Below are positions 1 through 8,414 of a DNA stretch of 64,000 bases, one piece after another (within the stretch, counting starts at the first letter, position 1; each line of letters begins with the position of its first letter). The notes beneath the pieces are model-generated. The model was not told the DNA's origin, did not search any database, and saw only the letters and a program-made list of their open reading frames with translations. The stretch is from the NCBI GenBank assembly GCA_022793995.1, contig JAAWDY010000033.1, positions 1-64,000 on the forward strand, read 5' to 3'. This DNA is from Coprococcus sp. GTDB taxonomy: Bacteria; Bacillota; Clostridia; Lachnospirales; Lachnospiraceae. Position numbers and translations under genes: made by a program.

Positions 1-199
1 CATATCTGGGGATTATAAAAGCAAAGGACTTGCAAGGAGAAAGCAAAGGAAGTATAGTATAAAAAGACGTTGAACTGATATATCTGATACACATCTGGCA
101 GTTTCTGCCACTATAATTCCTACAGTAAATTTACGCCGCCACATGCAGAAAAATTTCTTGGTTTTTTTGAGATATGTGTATATAATATATGTAGACAAT

Positions 200-330
200 G
201 AGCCATGCAAGAACGCTGATACGAAGCCAGCCTTATGCTTGCATAATAGGCTGGGGTCGTATTAGCGTTCTTATAGGGCGAACGCCCGATACCGAGACGG
301 CGCTTGCGACGGCGAGGTATGGCATGGCTC
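200..330. repeat. Multi-branched palindromic element upstream of murC
   Basis: A closing stem (GAGCCATGC at 200-208 with GCATGGCTC at 322-330) encloses at least two more hairpins: a long stem at 211-270 (GAACGCTGATACGA pairing with TCGTATTAGCGTTC, with two mismatches) and GGGCG-AA-CGCCC at 276-287. Inside the first hairpin is a core beginning AGCCTTATGCTTGCATAATA that recurs at 354-384. It could be a MITE-like palindromic insertion or a structured leader RNA of murC. The rest of 1-444 holds no credible gene; the reading frames there are short and lack ribosome binding sites. Confidence 0.6.
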
Positions 331-345
331 TACCCTCCGCCAACG

Positions 346-404
346 GCAGAGACAGCCTTATGCTTGCATAATAGGCTGGGGTCGCCCTCCGGCTATGTCT
401 CTGC
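346..404. repeat. Second hairpin sharing the core of the 200-330 element
   Basis: GCAGAGACA (346-354) pairs with TGTCTCTGC (396-404). Between them lies a second, near-exact copy of the roughly 31-base core also present at about 230-260. The shared core with different outer stems suggests a modular repeat. It ends about 40 bases before the murC start and may lie in its leader. Confidence 0.6.
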
Positions 405-444
405 AAAAACTACATCTAAATTTAAAGTAAGGAAGTGTACTCTC

Positions 445-1824
445 ATGTATAAAATCAATTTTACCACCCCCTGCCATGTCCATTTCATCGGCATCGGCGG
501 CATAAGTATGAGTGGTCTTGCAGAAATCCTTCTGGAAGAGCATTTTACCGTATCCGGCTCTGATTCCAAAGAGTCCGCCCTAACCGATCACCTGACCGCA
601 GGCGGCGCGACTATTTTTTATGGACAGAAAGCCGCCAACATCATCGACGGAATAGACGTTGTCGTCTATACGGCGGCGATTCATGAAGACAACGAGGAAT
701 ACATGGAAGCCAAACGGCAGAACCTTCCGATGCTCTCAAGAGCCGAACTTCTCGGGCAGCTAATGACGAACTATAACACCCCGGTGGCAGTAGCCGGTAC
801 GCACGGGAAAACGACCACGACGTCCATGCTTTCTCATGTTTTTCTTGCCGGAGGTCTTGACCCGACCATATCTGTCGGCGGTATCCTGAAGGCGATCCAT
901 GGAAATATCCGTGTGGGAAATTCTGATCTTTTCCTTACTGAGGCCTGCGAGTACACAAACAGCTTTCTGCATTTTCTTCCAAAAATCAGTATTATTTTAA
1001 ATATTGATGCAGACCATTTAGATTTCTTTAAAGATTTGGATGATATCCGTCGTTCGTTCCGTCTCTTTGCCCGGCTTTTGCCAAAAGACGGAACCCTTGT
1101 CATAAACGGCGATATCGAAAATCTTTCTTACATTACCGATGGACTCCCCTGCCGGGTTATCACATTCGGCCAGGAGCCCGCGCTTGATTACAGCGCTATG
1201 AATATCACTTACAACGAGCAGGGAAATGCATCCTTCGACGTTGTAAAATCCGGAAGCGCGATCGGACATATCGACCTTTCTGTAGGCGGTGAGCATAATG
1301 TATACAATGCGCTGTCTGCGATCGCCGTTTCCGATATTCTGAGCATTCCACTAAATACCGTACAGGAGGGCCTTCACTCTTTCCATGGTACAGATCGGCG
1401 TTTCGAGTATAAGGGAGAAATAAACGGCATCACCATTATTGATGACTATGCGCATCATCCCACGGAGATCGAAGCAACCTTAAAGGCGGCTTCCCACTAT
1501 CCGCACCGGAAACTATGGTGTGTTTTCCAGCCTCATACTTACACACGGACGAAAGCGCTCTTTGAAGAATTTGCACAAGCTCTTTCCCACGCCGACCACA
1601 TCATACTTGCCGACATTTACGCGGCAAGGGAAAGCGATACCCTTGGCGTTTCTTCACGTCAGCTCGCCGACGAAGTCCGGCGCTTTGGCTGCGATGCTGT
1701 TTACCTGCCCGACTTCCCATCCATTGAAAAATATGTGGCACAGCACTGCGAAAAAGGGGACGTGTTGATAACTATGGGTGCCGGGGATGTTGTAACGATC
1801 GGAGAAGAACTTTTAAAAGCTTAG
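445..1824 (+). CDS. murC: UDP-N-acetylmuramate--L-alanine ligase
   Basis: MurC joins L-alanine to UDP-MurNAc with ATP in the cytoplasm, the first amino-acid addition of peptidoglycan precursor synthesis. The 459-residue protein has the usual length. It opens with the nucleotide-sugar binding motif GIGGISMSG (residues 16-24) and carries the ATP-binding GTHGKTTTTS loop at 118-127; Mur middle and C-terminal ligase domains follow. A longer frame opens at 304, but that extension runs through a palindromic repeat and has no family similarity. The ATG at 445 follows AAGGAAG and gives the standard Mur N-terminus. The stop lies right against a DnaA-box cluster and the next promoter, so murC appears to be its own unit. 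Confidence 0.96.
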   Translation: MYKINFTTPCHVHFIGIGGISMSGLAEILLEEHFTVSGSDSKESALTDHLTAGGATIFYGQKAANIIDGIDVVVYTAAIHEDNEEYMEAKRQNLPMLSRAELLGQLMTNYNTPVAVAGTHGKTTTTSMLSHVFLAGGLDPTISVGGILKAIHGNIRVGNSDLFLTEACEYTNSFLHFLPKISIILNIDADHLDFFKDLDDIRRSFRLFARLLPKDGTLVINGDIENLSYITDGLPCRVITFGQEPALDYSAMNITYNEQGNASFDVVKSGSAIGHIDLSVGGEHNVYNALSAIAVSDILSIPLNTVQEGLHSFHGTDRRFEYKGEINGITIIDDYAHHPTEIEATLKAASHYPHRKLWCVFQPHTYTRTKALFEEFAQALSHADHIILADIYAARESDTLGVSSRQLADEVRRFGCDAVYLPDFPSIEKYVAQHCEKGDVLITMGAGDVVTIGEELLKA

Positions 1825-1856
1825 TTATCCCCATTTTCCACATAAAATTATCCACA
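1825..1856. promoter_or_regulatory. Cluster of three DnaA boxes
   Basis: TTATCCCCA (1825-1833), TTTTCCACA (1834-1842) and TTATCCACA (1848-1856) are three same-orientation matches to the DnaA box TTATCCACA; the last is perfect and the others have one mismatch. They lie 50-85 bases upstream of the likely dnaD start of transcription. This suggests DnaA control of the helicase-loading operon, or sequestration of DnaA. Confidence 0.7.
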
Positions 1857-1905
1857 AAAAAAGTCAAAATCACAGGAAATATTTCTTTTTCCCGGCCGCA
1901 ATTAA

Positions 1906-1914
1906 TGTTATACT
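1906..1914 (+). promoter_or_regulatory. Extended -10 promoter of the dnaD operon
   Basis: TGTTATACT contains an extended -10 (TG-N-TATACT), placing transcription start near 1921, about 27 bases before the dnaD ATG. No good -35 is visible, consistent with an extended -10 promoter or activator dependence. Confidence 0.5.
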
Positions 1915-1947
1915 GTTCATACACGCCAACGTAAAGGGGAAAGGAAA

Positions 1948-3024
1948 ATGAGTGCACTGATTTTACGCAATCGGTTCCAGGGGAACACAACCCTGATAGA
2001 GAATGATTTCATCGACAAATATATGGCGGCTGCGAATGGCGAGTATGTGAAGGTATATCTCCTTCTGCTCCGTCACTTGAATAATCCATACGTTTCTCTG
2101 AGCATTTCTCAGATGGCAGACTACCTTGAGAATACCGAAGGTGATATTCTGCGCGCTCTGAAATACTGGGAGAAGGAAGGGCTTCTGACGTTGGACCGCG
2201 ATGCCTCAGGCAGTGTGGTCGGAGTGGATGTCGGACATGCCGCAAAGGCAGAGGCGCCGGCTCCTGTACAGGTCCCGGCCGAGCCGGGAATTTTGGTTCC
2301 TGTCCGCTCTGTCCGTGCTGAACAAACAGCGGAAACAGTTTCTCCTTCCCATAAGAAAGCATCTGCCTCCCGTAAGGAATTAAAGCAGATCCTATTCGTG
2401 GCAGAACAGTATCTTGGAAAGACTTTAAGCCGTACGGATGTGGATACCATCACTTATTTTTACGACACTCTGGATTTTTCTGCAGACTTGATCGAGTACC
2501 TGATTGAATATTGTGTTGAAAACGGCCATAAGAGCATGCATTATATCCAGAAGGTCGCTCTTTCCTGGTCTGATGAACACATCACCAGCGTGGAGCAGGC
2601 GCGGAATACCTCCGCCCTTTATAATAAGACATGTTATTCCATTCTGCGTGCTTTCGGCATTAATGGACGCGGACCTGCGGCGCCTGAACTGGAATACATC
2701 CGCAAGTGGACGGAGAAGGATTCTTTTGATCTGGAAATCGTACTGGAGGCATGCAGTCGGACTATGATGGCGATCCATCAGCCGAGTTTTGAATACACAG
2801 ATAAGATTTTGGAGAATTGGCGCTCACGGAACGTCCAGACTTTGGCTGACATCCGAATCCTGGATTCCGCTTTTGAACAGGAGAAAGGTTCGCGTGTGAA
2901 GGCGACGCGCCGTATGCCTGCCACGGTCGCTTCAGCTCAGACATCTTCTAAGTTCCGCAATTTTGAAGAGCGCTCTTATGATAATATGGACGACTTAACC
3001 AGGGAACTTTTACGCAGCAATTAG
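1948..3024 (+). CDS. DnaD-like primosome protein
   Basis: This 358-residue protein belongs to the DnaD/DnaB replication-initiation family of Firmicutes, which remodels origin DNA and helps load the replicative helicase. An N-terminal winged-helix region (about residues 10-90) is followed by an Ala/Pro-rich linker (about 95-130) and two tandem DnaD C-terminal (DnaB_2) domains at about 135-215 and 223-300. The second has the typical tryptophan-containing sequence near YILENW/WTEKD. The start follows GGGGAAAGGA. It is the first gene of an operon with the helicase loader (13-base gap), prs and a glutaredoxin-like gene, downstream of DnaA boxes. Two C-terminal domains are more DnaB-like than DnaD-like, so no symbol is assigned. 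Confidence 0.88.
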   Translation: MSALILRNRFQGNTTLIENDFIDKYMAAANGEYVKVYLLLLRHLNNPYVSLSISQMADYLENTEGDILRALKYWEKEGLLTLDRDASGSVVGVDVGHAAKAEAPAPVQVPAEPGILVPVRSVRAEQTAETVSPSHKKASASRKELKQILFVAEQYLGKTLSRTDVDTITYFYDTLDFSADLIEYLIEYCVENGHKSMHYIQKVALSWSDEHITSVEQARNTSALYNKTCYSILRAFGINGRGPAAPELEYIRKWTEKDSFDLEIVLEACSRTMMAIHQPSFEYTDKILENWRSRNVQTLADIRILDSAFEQEKGSRVKATRRMPATVASAQTSSKFRNFEERSYDNMDDLTRELLRSN

Positions 3025-3037
3025 AAGGGGGATTACT

Positions 3038-4033
3038 GTGCCGCTCACCAATTCACAATATAACGCCCTGATGCGTATATATGAAGAAAAGCAAGCCAAA
3101 AGCAGATACCGTTTAAACCAGCATTATCAGAATGCCTGCCGGAAAATTCCTGAACTTTCCTCCATTGACGACGCGATTTCCGTATCCAGTGTGGAGCAGG
3201 CTAGAAAACTTTTGGACGGCGATCAGGATGCACTTTTAGCCCTGAAGGAGCAAATCCGCCGCCTCTCCCAAAAACGTGCCTTTCTGCTCGAATCACATGG
3301 TTTTCCTGCGGATTATTTAGAGCCGTCTTACGAATGTCCTGACTGCCAGGACACAGGATATATCAATAACAAGAAATGCCGCTGTTTTCAGAAGTCAATC
3401 ATCGACTTATTCTATACTCAGTCCCATCTCCGCGGAACTTTGGAGCTGGAAAATTTTGAACATTTTTCTTTTGACTATTATTCAAGAAATTATATTGATA
3501 AACTTTCGGGCCAGTCAGCCCGCGCCCTTGCTGAAAGAGCGTACCAGGAAGCGTCCGCTTTTATTCATGACTTTGATACTTCCCATGGCAATCTCCTGTT
3601 GTTTGGCACCACAGGGATCGGGAAGACCTTTCTTTCCAACTGCATTGCCCGTGAAGTCATGCTCTCCGTACATTCTGTCCTCTACTTAACTGCGACAGAG
3701 TTTTTCGATGCACTTTTATCGAAAACATTAGAACACTCTGAGGAAAGCCTCTTTTTATATGAGCAGATCCAGGGCTGCGATCTGCTGATTATCGACGATT
3801 TGGGAACGGAACGTAATACAGATTTTATTGTTTCACAGCTTTTTGTATGCCTGAACGACCGCATTATGAACAAAAAGTCCACGATCATTTCCACGAATCT
3901 CACTCTGGAAAAGATCAAGTCCAATTATACGGAACGCACATTTTCCCGAATCAGTAACCATTACAAGATACTTCGTCTTGCAGGCGATGATATACGTATT
4001 CAAAAGAAACTTATGAACAGGGAGGAAAACTAA
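3038..4033 (+). CDS. Helicase loader, DnaC/DnaI-type AAA+ ATPase
   Basis: An AAA+ ATPase of 331 residues that delivers the replicative helicase to the origin. A cysteine cluster typical of Gram-positive DnaI-like loaders (CPDC...KCRC, from about residue 100) precedes the ATPase core. Walker A is GTTGIGKT at 190-197 and Walker B is LLIIDDLG near 250. Translation starts at a GTG after AGAAGGGGG. It lies 13 bases after the DnaD-like gene and 2 bases before prs, so the three are co-transcribed. E. coli calls the equivalent DnaC, Bacillus DnaI. Confidence 0.9.
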   Translation: MPLTNSQYNALMRIYEEKQAKSRYRLNQHYQNACRKIPELSSIDDAISVSSVEQARKLLDGDQDALLALKEQIRRLSQKRAFLLESHGFPADYLEPSYECPDCQDTGYINNKKCRCFQKSIIDLFYTQSHLRGTLELENFEHFSFDYYSRNYIDKLSGQSARALAERAYQEASAFIHDFDTSHGNLLLFGTTGIGKTFLSNCIAREVMLSVHSVLYLTATEFFDALLSKTLEHSEESLFLYEQIQGCDLLIIDDLGTERNTDFIVSQLFVCLNDRIMNKKSTIISTNLTLEKIKSNYTERTFSRISNHYKILRLAGDDIRIQKKLMNREEN

Positions 4034-4035
4034 AA

Positions 4036-5232
4036 ATGTTACACCGCAAAGAACGTATACTGGATAATATTCCAGCGGGTTCTCTGGGCATTATTCCCTT
4101 AGACGGCTGTAAGGAAATGGGAAAACGCGTCGATGAATATCTAGTATCCTGGCGTACGGAAGAAGATCATGAATTCAAGAACAGCATTGTTTTTAATGGT
4201 TATGAGAAGGACACATACCTGATCGATGCCAAGATTCCCCGCTTCGGTTCTGGCGAAGCCAAGGGCATTATTGAGGAGTCTGTAAGGGGAAAAGACCTAT
4301 ATCTGATGGTAGACGTCTGTAACTATAGCCTGACATATTCTTTGACAGGCAACATCAATCACATGTCGCCTGACGACCATTTCCAGAATCTGAAGCGGAT
4401 TATCGCCGCTGTAGGTGGAAAAGCGCGCCGTGTAAACGTTATTATGCCCTTCCTGTATGAAAGTCGCCAGCATAAACGCAGCGGTCGGGAGTCTTTAGAC
4501 TGTGCCATTGCACTGCAGGAGCTGGTCCGCATGGGCGTGGATAATATCATTACTTTTGACGCACATGACCCGCGCGTACAGAATGCAATACCCTTGAATG
4601 GATTTGAAACAATCCGTCCGACCTATCAGTTCATCAAGAGCCTTCTGAGCTGCGTAAAGGATCTTCAGATCGACAGCAGTCACATGATGGCAATCAGCCC
4701 GGACGAGGGCGCGACAGAACGCGCCATCTACCTTGCCAGCGTTCTCGGCCTAGACATGGGTATGTTCTATAAACGGCGCGATTATACTCAGATTGTCGGG
4801 GGACGCAACCCGATCATTGCCCACGAATTCCTCGGCTCTTCCGTTGAGGGCAAGGACGTCATTATCCTGGATGATATGATTTCCTCCGGAGACAGCATCC
4901 TGGATGTCGCAAGGCAGCTCAAAACAAGAAAAGCAAAACGGATTTTTGCTGCCGCAACATTCGGTCTGTTTACAAACGGTATGGATAAATTCGACGAAGC
5001 CTATAAAGAAGGGATCATAGACGGCATCCTCACCACAAATTTAATCTATCAACCGCCGGAACTGTTAAGCCGTCCTTATTATATCAACTGTGACATGAGC
5101 AAATATATCGCTCTTGTGATCGACACGCTGAATCATGACAGCTCAATTAACGATATTCTCAACCCCAGCGAAAGAATTCAGCATGTGGTTGAAGAGTATA
5201 AAAACGATATGTCAAAGGAGAGAAAAGAATGA
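4036..5232 (+). CDS. prs: Ribose-phosphate pyrophosphokinase
   Basis: Makes PRPP from ribose 5-phosphate and ATP for nucleotide, histidine and tryptophan synthesis. The PRPP-binding loop DDMISSGDS and the upstream acidic sequence VIILDD lie in the C-terminal half; the N-terminal half carries the catalytic fold with an HKRSGRES segment. At 398 residues it is about 80 longer than the classical enzyme, matching the longer form found in Clostridia. It follows the helicase loader by 2 bases. Its stop overlaps the start of the next gene (ATGA at 5229-5232), which argues for translational coupling to the glutaredoxin-like gene. Confidence 0.92.
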   Translation: MLHRKERILDNIPAGSLGIIPLDGCKEMGKRVDEYLVSWRTEEDHEFKNSIVFNGYEKDTYLIDAKIPRFGSGEAKGIIEESVRGKDLYLMVDVCNYSLTYSLTGNINHMSPDDHFQNLKRIIAAVGGKARRVNVIMPFLYESRQHKRSGRESLDCAIALQELVRMGVDNIITFDAHDPRVQNAIPLNGFETIRPTYQFIKSLLSCVKDLQIDSSHMMAISPDEGATERAIYLASVLGLDMGMFYKRRDYTQIVGGRNPIIAHEFLGSSVEGKDVIILDDMISSGDSILDVARQLKTRKAKRIFAAATFGLFTNGMDKFDEAYKEGIIDGILTTNLIYQPPELLSRPYYINCDMSKYIALVIDTLNHDSSINDILNPSERIQHVVEEYKNDMSKERKE

Positions 5233-5534
5233 AAAAAGTAGTAATGTTTTCAAGTTCACATTGACCCGGGTGTCCACCAGTGAAAGAGGCTCTTTCACAA
5301 GCAGGCATTAAATTTGCCTATTTTGACATCTCTTCAGGAATGCTTCCACTTAAGAGATTCCTGAAGTACCGTGATACGTGTCCGGAGTTTGCTCCCATCA
5401 AAGAACAAGGGAGGGTTGGTCTTCCATGTGTTGTCATTAACGATGGAGAAGAGATCCTTTTCCAGCTTCCGGAGAATCTTGATGAATGGAAGGAAGATGC
5501 GCCACAAGAATCCGGCGTGGAAACAAACGACTAG
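5229..5534 (+). CDS. Glutaredoxin-like probable selenoprotein (UxxC), in-frame TGA
   Basis: Reading from the ATG that overlaps the prs stop gives 101 codons with one in-frame TGA (5262-5264, codon 12) in the context SSSH-[TGA]-PGCPPVK. In the glutaredoxin/thioredoxin fold this is the first cysteine of CPxC, so the protein would carry a selenocysteine UPGC redox site. Downstream residues (a GRVGLPCVVI segment with the cis-proline, about 72-81, then acidic positions) fit the fold. A perfect 8-bp hairpin lies 15-33 bases after the TGA, where a bacterial SECIS should be. Conventional callers would start at the GTG at 5280 and lose the active site. The alternative is a TGC-to-TGA nonsense mutation, which would not predict the hairpin or the intact remainder. 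It is last in the dnaD-dnaI-prs operon, before a terminator. Confidence 0.82.
5265..5298 (+). promoter_or_regulatory. SECIS-like hairpin for selenocysteine insertion
   Basis: GTGAAAGA (5280-5287) pairs perfectly with TCTTTCAC (5291-5298) around a GGC loop. The apical G residues are about 24 bases past the TGA at 5262-5264. This fits the known bacterial SECIS layout, a coding-region hairpin just downstream of UGA with G in the loop, recognised by SelB. Confidence 0.65.
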
Positions 5535-5545
5535 TTTTTCTATAA

Positions 5546-5587
5546 AGAGACAGGCAAGAAGGGAGGTCCCCCTTGCTTGTCTTTTTT
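5546..5587 (+). terminator. Rho-independent terminator of the dnaD-prs operon
   Basis: A GC-containing stem (AGACAGGCAAG-AAGGG paired with CCCTTGCTTGTCT, with small bulges) is followed directly by TTTTTT. It closes the operon 12 bases after the glutaredoxin-like gene. Confidence 0.85.
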
Positions 5588-5599
5588 AATGCCTTACAT

Positions 5600-6310
5600 G
5601 GTACACAATGGTATACGGCGCAGACGGCTCTGGGAAACTGCTTGATAATCGAACAGATTCAGTACGTCACCCTTGATTATCCAAGGCTGAGAAGTCTTGC
5701 CCGGGAAGATCCCGAATTATTTTTGCAGCAGTACCCGGCTCCCCTCATCATAGATGAGATACAGTATGCGCCGGAACTACTTCCTTATATCAAAATACGG
5801 ATTGACAGCCATACACAGCAGAACGGACTATATTACCTCACCGGCTCGCAGATGTTCTATTTGATGAAAAATGTAAGCGAGTCCCTGGCCGGCAGGGTCG
5901 GTATCCTGTCAATGTATTCTCTGTCAAGGGCTGAGATCGAAGGAAGAGATTCCATCCCCTTCCGACCCGATACTGTAAAAACAACTGCTTCAAAGCCAGA
6001 TAACATCTCGGATATTTTTGAGAAAATTTACCGTGGAGGAATGCCCCGCATGATCGTGGATAAGCGCAGCCGTCTCTGCTATTACCGGGACAATAACGGA
6101 AAAGAAATCGATCTGATCATTCTCGAAAACGGCAGATTATATCCGATCGAGATCAAAAAAAGCTCGGATCCCGGGAAACATGCCCTGAAGAATTTCAGCA
6201 TTCTGGAGAGTCTGTCGGAGGAGGTCGGCGAAGGCGCAGTCATCTGCATGACTCCTATGATAATTCCCTTGGATAAAAAGAATCGGTTGATTCCCGTCTC
6301 CTATATTTAG
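5600..6310 (+). pseudogene. Decayed AAA/DUF4143 ATPase
   Basis: The readable frame matches the family of ATPases with a C-terminal DUF4143 nuclease-like domain: IIDEIQYAPELLPYIK (Walker B region), LTGSQMF and SLAGRVGIL are all recognisable. The Walker A segment (GADGSGK, near 5615) is in another frame and cut short. The segment between IYRGGMPRMIV and the terminal EIDLIILENGR...IEIKK nuclease-like piece is missing about 150-200 residues compared with the usual 400. The frame also opens inside the preceding terminator. A frameshift plus an internal deletion make a functional protein unlikely. Confidence 0.8.
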
Positions 6311-6416
6311 GAGACTGTCTAGAAATGTCAAATGTTTTGGACTTGTAAGTCTGAAACTTCTTATAATATTGCATTTTTCGACACGTGAGACCGAAACTTT
6401 AAATTTCCTATAAAGC

Positions 6417-6463
6417 AAAAACGTCGTCCACGACCTGTTCGGGTCATGGACAACGTCTTTTAT
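6417..6463 (-). terminator. Terminator of the opp operon
   Basis: On the minus strand AAAAGACGTTGTCCATGACC pairs across a short loop with GGTCGTGGACGACGTTTTT and ends in a T run. It lies 12 bases after the stop of the binding-protein gene. The flanking A and T runs mean it may also work on the plus strand for the decayed ATPase gene. Confidence 0.85.
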
Positions 6464-6474
6464 TTTACTTTTTC

Positions 6475-8295
6475 TTACTTCTTGCTGTCCTGGTAAGCTT
6501 TCAGATGCTCTGCGCTCTTCTCAAGGCTGAACTCAAGCTTATTGTCTGTCTTGATCAGGGTAGACGCCGTAGAGTACAGCGGTCCTACAAGATCGTTGTT
6601 GTAAGCGATGAACTCATCCTGGTTGATTGCGTAGAATACCGCTTTTCTCAGGTCAATGTTCTCGAACTTGTTGCCGTTTGCCATATTGATATCGCAGTAT
6701 GTTGTCGCATGTCTGATGTAAACAAATACTGTGTAGTTCTTGTCTTCCTGCAGAGTAGCGACATCATTGGTATTAACAGCGTCCAGAATATCGACGCCAC
6801 CTGCACGGAACTCAGATGTAGCAGACGCAGATTCCTTGATGAACTTGATCGCGATATTGCTGATCTTCGCTTCATGCTCTGTTCCAGCCATGTATCCCGG
6901 ATTCTTCTCGAATACGACCTGATAATCGTCATAATCTACGAGGGCGTACGGACCTGACATCCACAGATGGTTGTCGCCAGACTTGATTGTAGCCGGATCG
7001 CCGTAGCATACATCCTTCGTCGGATCGTAAGAAGCCACTTCAAACTTAGAGTTCATCTCCGTAACCGCTTCCTTGTTCAGGATACCTGCTGACTGGTGAG
7101 CCAGGAAGTAAAGTACCTGCGGGAACGGATTCTCTGTAGAGATCTTAACAACCTGGTATACACCGTTCGCGTTATCTACCTGAGTCTTGTCTTCTGTCAA
7201 AGTCTGGATCTCGCTCGGAAGCCCTTCAGATAATGTATCGAATACTGACTTTCCTGTATCGGAATCATTAACGCCCTTCAATTCTTCGACATCTGTTACG
7301 ATAGAAATGTCTGACATATGCTTGTGCAGGTTGTAGGTCTTGTGGTTTACAACCATATCCTGATTTGCCGCCCTCTCAAGAGAGAACTGTACGTCTTCCG
7401 CGCCGACACGTACGTCTGTCGGTACGACATGCTTATCCTCAACCCTTGAGAAATAGCAGTCGTCGCGAAGGATAAAGTAGAACGCCTGGTTTCCTTCCGC
7501 GGTAGAGATGTTGCGTGAAAGAGAGCCGTCCGCTACAATCTGGTCGTCCTCTGTCATGTTGACGATACGGACGTTAATGTTCGCGGAAAGCTGGTTGATA
7601 GATCCGTCGTTTGCCTGGGGTGGATCCAAGGATGTAAGGTCAGGCATTACCTGTGTAAGCATCAGCGTCCTTGTCGCATTCTGGGACTCGTCAACATACG
7701 AATAATCCTCCCAGTATGCGGAACGAGACTGCGGATTCTTCACGGTCTTCTCGTCTACAACTGTGTTGTTGATCGCACGGATACCTCTTGTAGCGTACAG
7801 CGGAATAGAATATGCCATCTCTGTGATCGCATAATCCTCTAATTCCTTATACGTTGCTCCATACTCAGCCGATGTCTCCTGGGACGCCTTGTCGATCAGC
7901 TCGTCAATCTTCGGATCGTTGATTCCGCCTGGATTATACTCTCCGTAAGAAGCATATACGTCTCTTACAGCATAATCCGGGTTACCGGTAACAGTCGTCC
8001 ATCCTGACATCGCAATATCCCAGTTTCCTGTGTCACGGGCGGTCACCATACTTGCATAGTCCGGCTGCATGTCAACCTCTACCGCAAATCCGGCCTTTGT
8101 AAGCTGGTCGCGCAAGATATTCATAGTTGACTCATAGTATGAGTACCCTAATAATCTTATCGTCTCTTGTTCTCCGCCTGAAGAGCTGCTTCCGCCGTCT
8201 CCGCCGCCACTGTTGCTGGATTTCTTACCGCAGGCTGCTAATGAAAGTACCATTGCGCCGACAAGTAATACAGCAGTCAATTTTCTCAATTTCAT
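6475..8295 (-). CDS. Oligopeptide-type ABC transporter binding lipoprotein
   Basis: A 606-residue extracellular solute-binding protein of family 5 (OppA/DppA/NikA fold). The N-terminus is a lipoprotein signal with lipobox LAAC (Cys at about 22), followed by a Gly/Ser-rich tether, so it is anchored outside the membrane. The remainder has the elongated two-lobed family 5 pattern with two NPDYA/DPP-type segments. It is the last gene of oppB-C-D-F-A. Placing the binding protein last is common in clostridial opp operons. The start follows AGGAGAGGAAAAG. The ligand cannot be read from sequence; peptides are most likely, but related proteins bind nickel or glycans. Confidence 0.88.
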   Translation of the reverse strand: MKLRKLTAVLLVGAMVLSLAACGKKSSNSGGGDGGSSSSGGEQETIRLLGYSYYESTMNILRDQLTKAGFAVEVDMQPDYASMVTARDTGNWDIAMSGWTTVTGNPDYAVRDVYASYGEYNPGGINDPKIDELIDKASQETSAEYGATYKELEDYAITEMAYSIPLYATRGIRAINNTVVDEKTVKNPQSRSAYWEDYSYVDESQNATRTLMLTQVMPDLTSLDPPQANDGSINQLSANINVRIVNMTEDDQIVADGSLSRNISTAEGNQAFYFILRDDCYFSRVEDKHVVPTDVRVGAEDVQFSLERAANQDMVVNHKTYNLHKHMSDISIVTDVEELKGVNDSDTGKSVFDTLSEGLPSEIQTLTEDKTQVDNANGVYQVVKISTENPFPQVLYFLAHQSAGILNKEAVTEMNSKFEVASYDPTKDVCYGDPATIKSGDNHLWMSGPYALVDYDDYQVVFEKNPGYMAGTEHEAKISNIAIKFIKESASATSEFRAGGVDILDAVNTNDVATLQEDKNYTVFVYIRHATTYCDINMANGNKFENIDLRKAVFYAINQDEFIAYNNDLVGPLYSTASTLIKTDNKLEFSLEKSAEHLKAYQDSKK

Positions 8296-8414
8296 CTTTT
8301 CCTCTCCTTTTCTTTTTTATGTGAAGCCGCGAGGCTGTTCACCAATTATTTTATCCTATTCTAATATAGTTTGAATATTTTGTAAAGTATTTATGTCTTA
8401 TTTATGAACGTCAT

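Noticed and set aside
13-210. 65-codon minus-strand frame at the window start
   Set aside because: No ribosome binding site, low-complexity composition, and it runs toward a palindromic element; no family similarity.
304-444. N-terminal extension of murC
   Set aside because: The extension runs through the repeat core, has no MurC similarity, and the ATG at 445 has its own site.
5573-5640. TTG start for the ATPase-like frame
   Set aside because: The start lies within the preceding terminator stem and has no ribosome binding site; the frame is a decayed gene with its Walker A in another frame.
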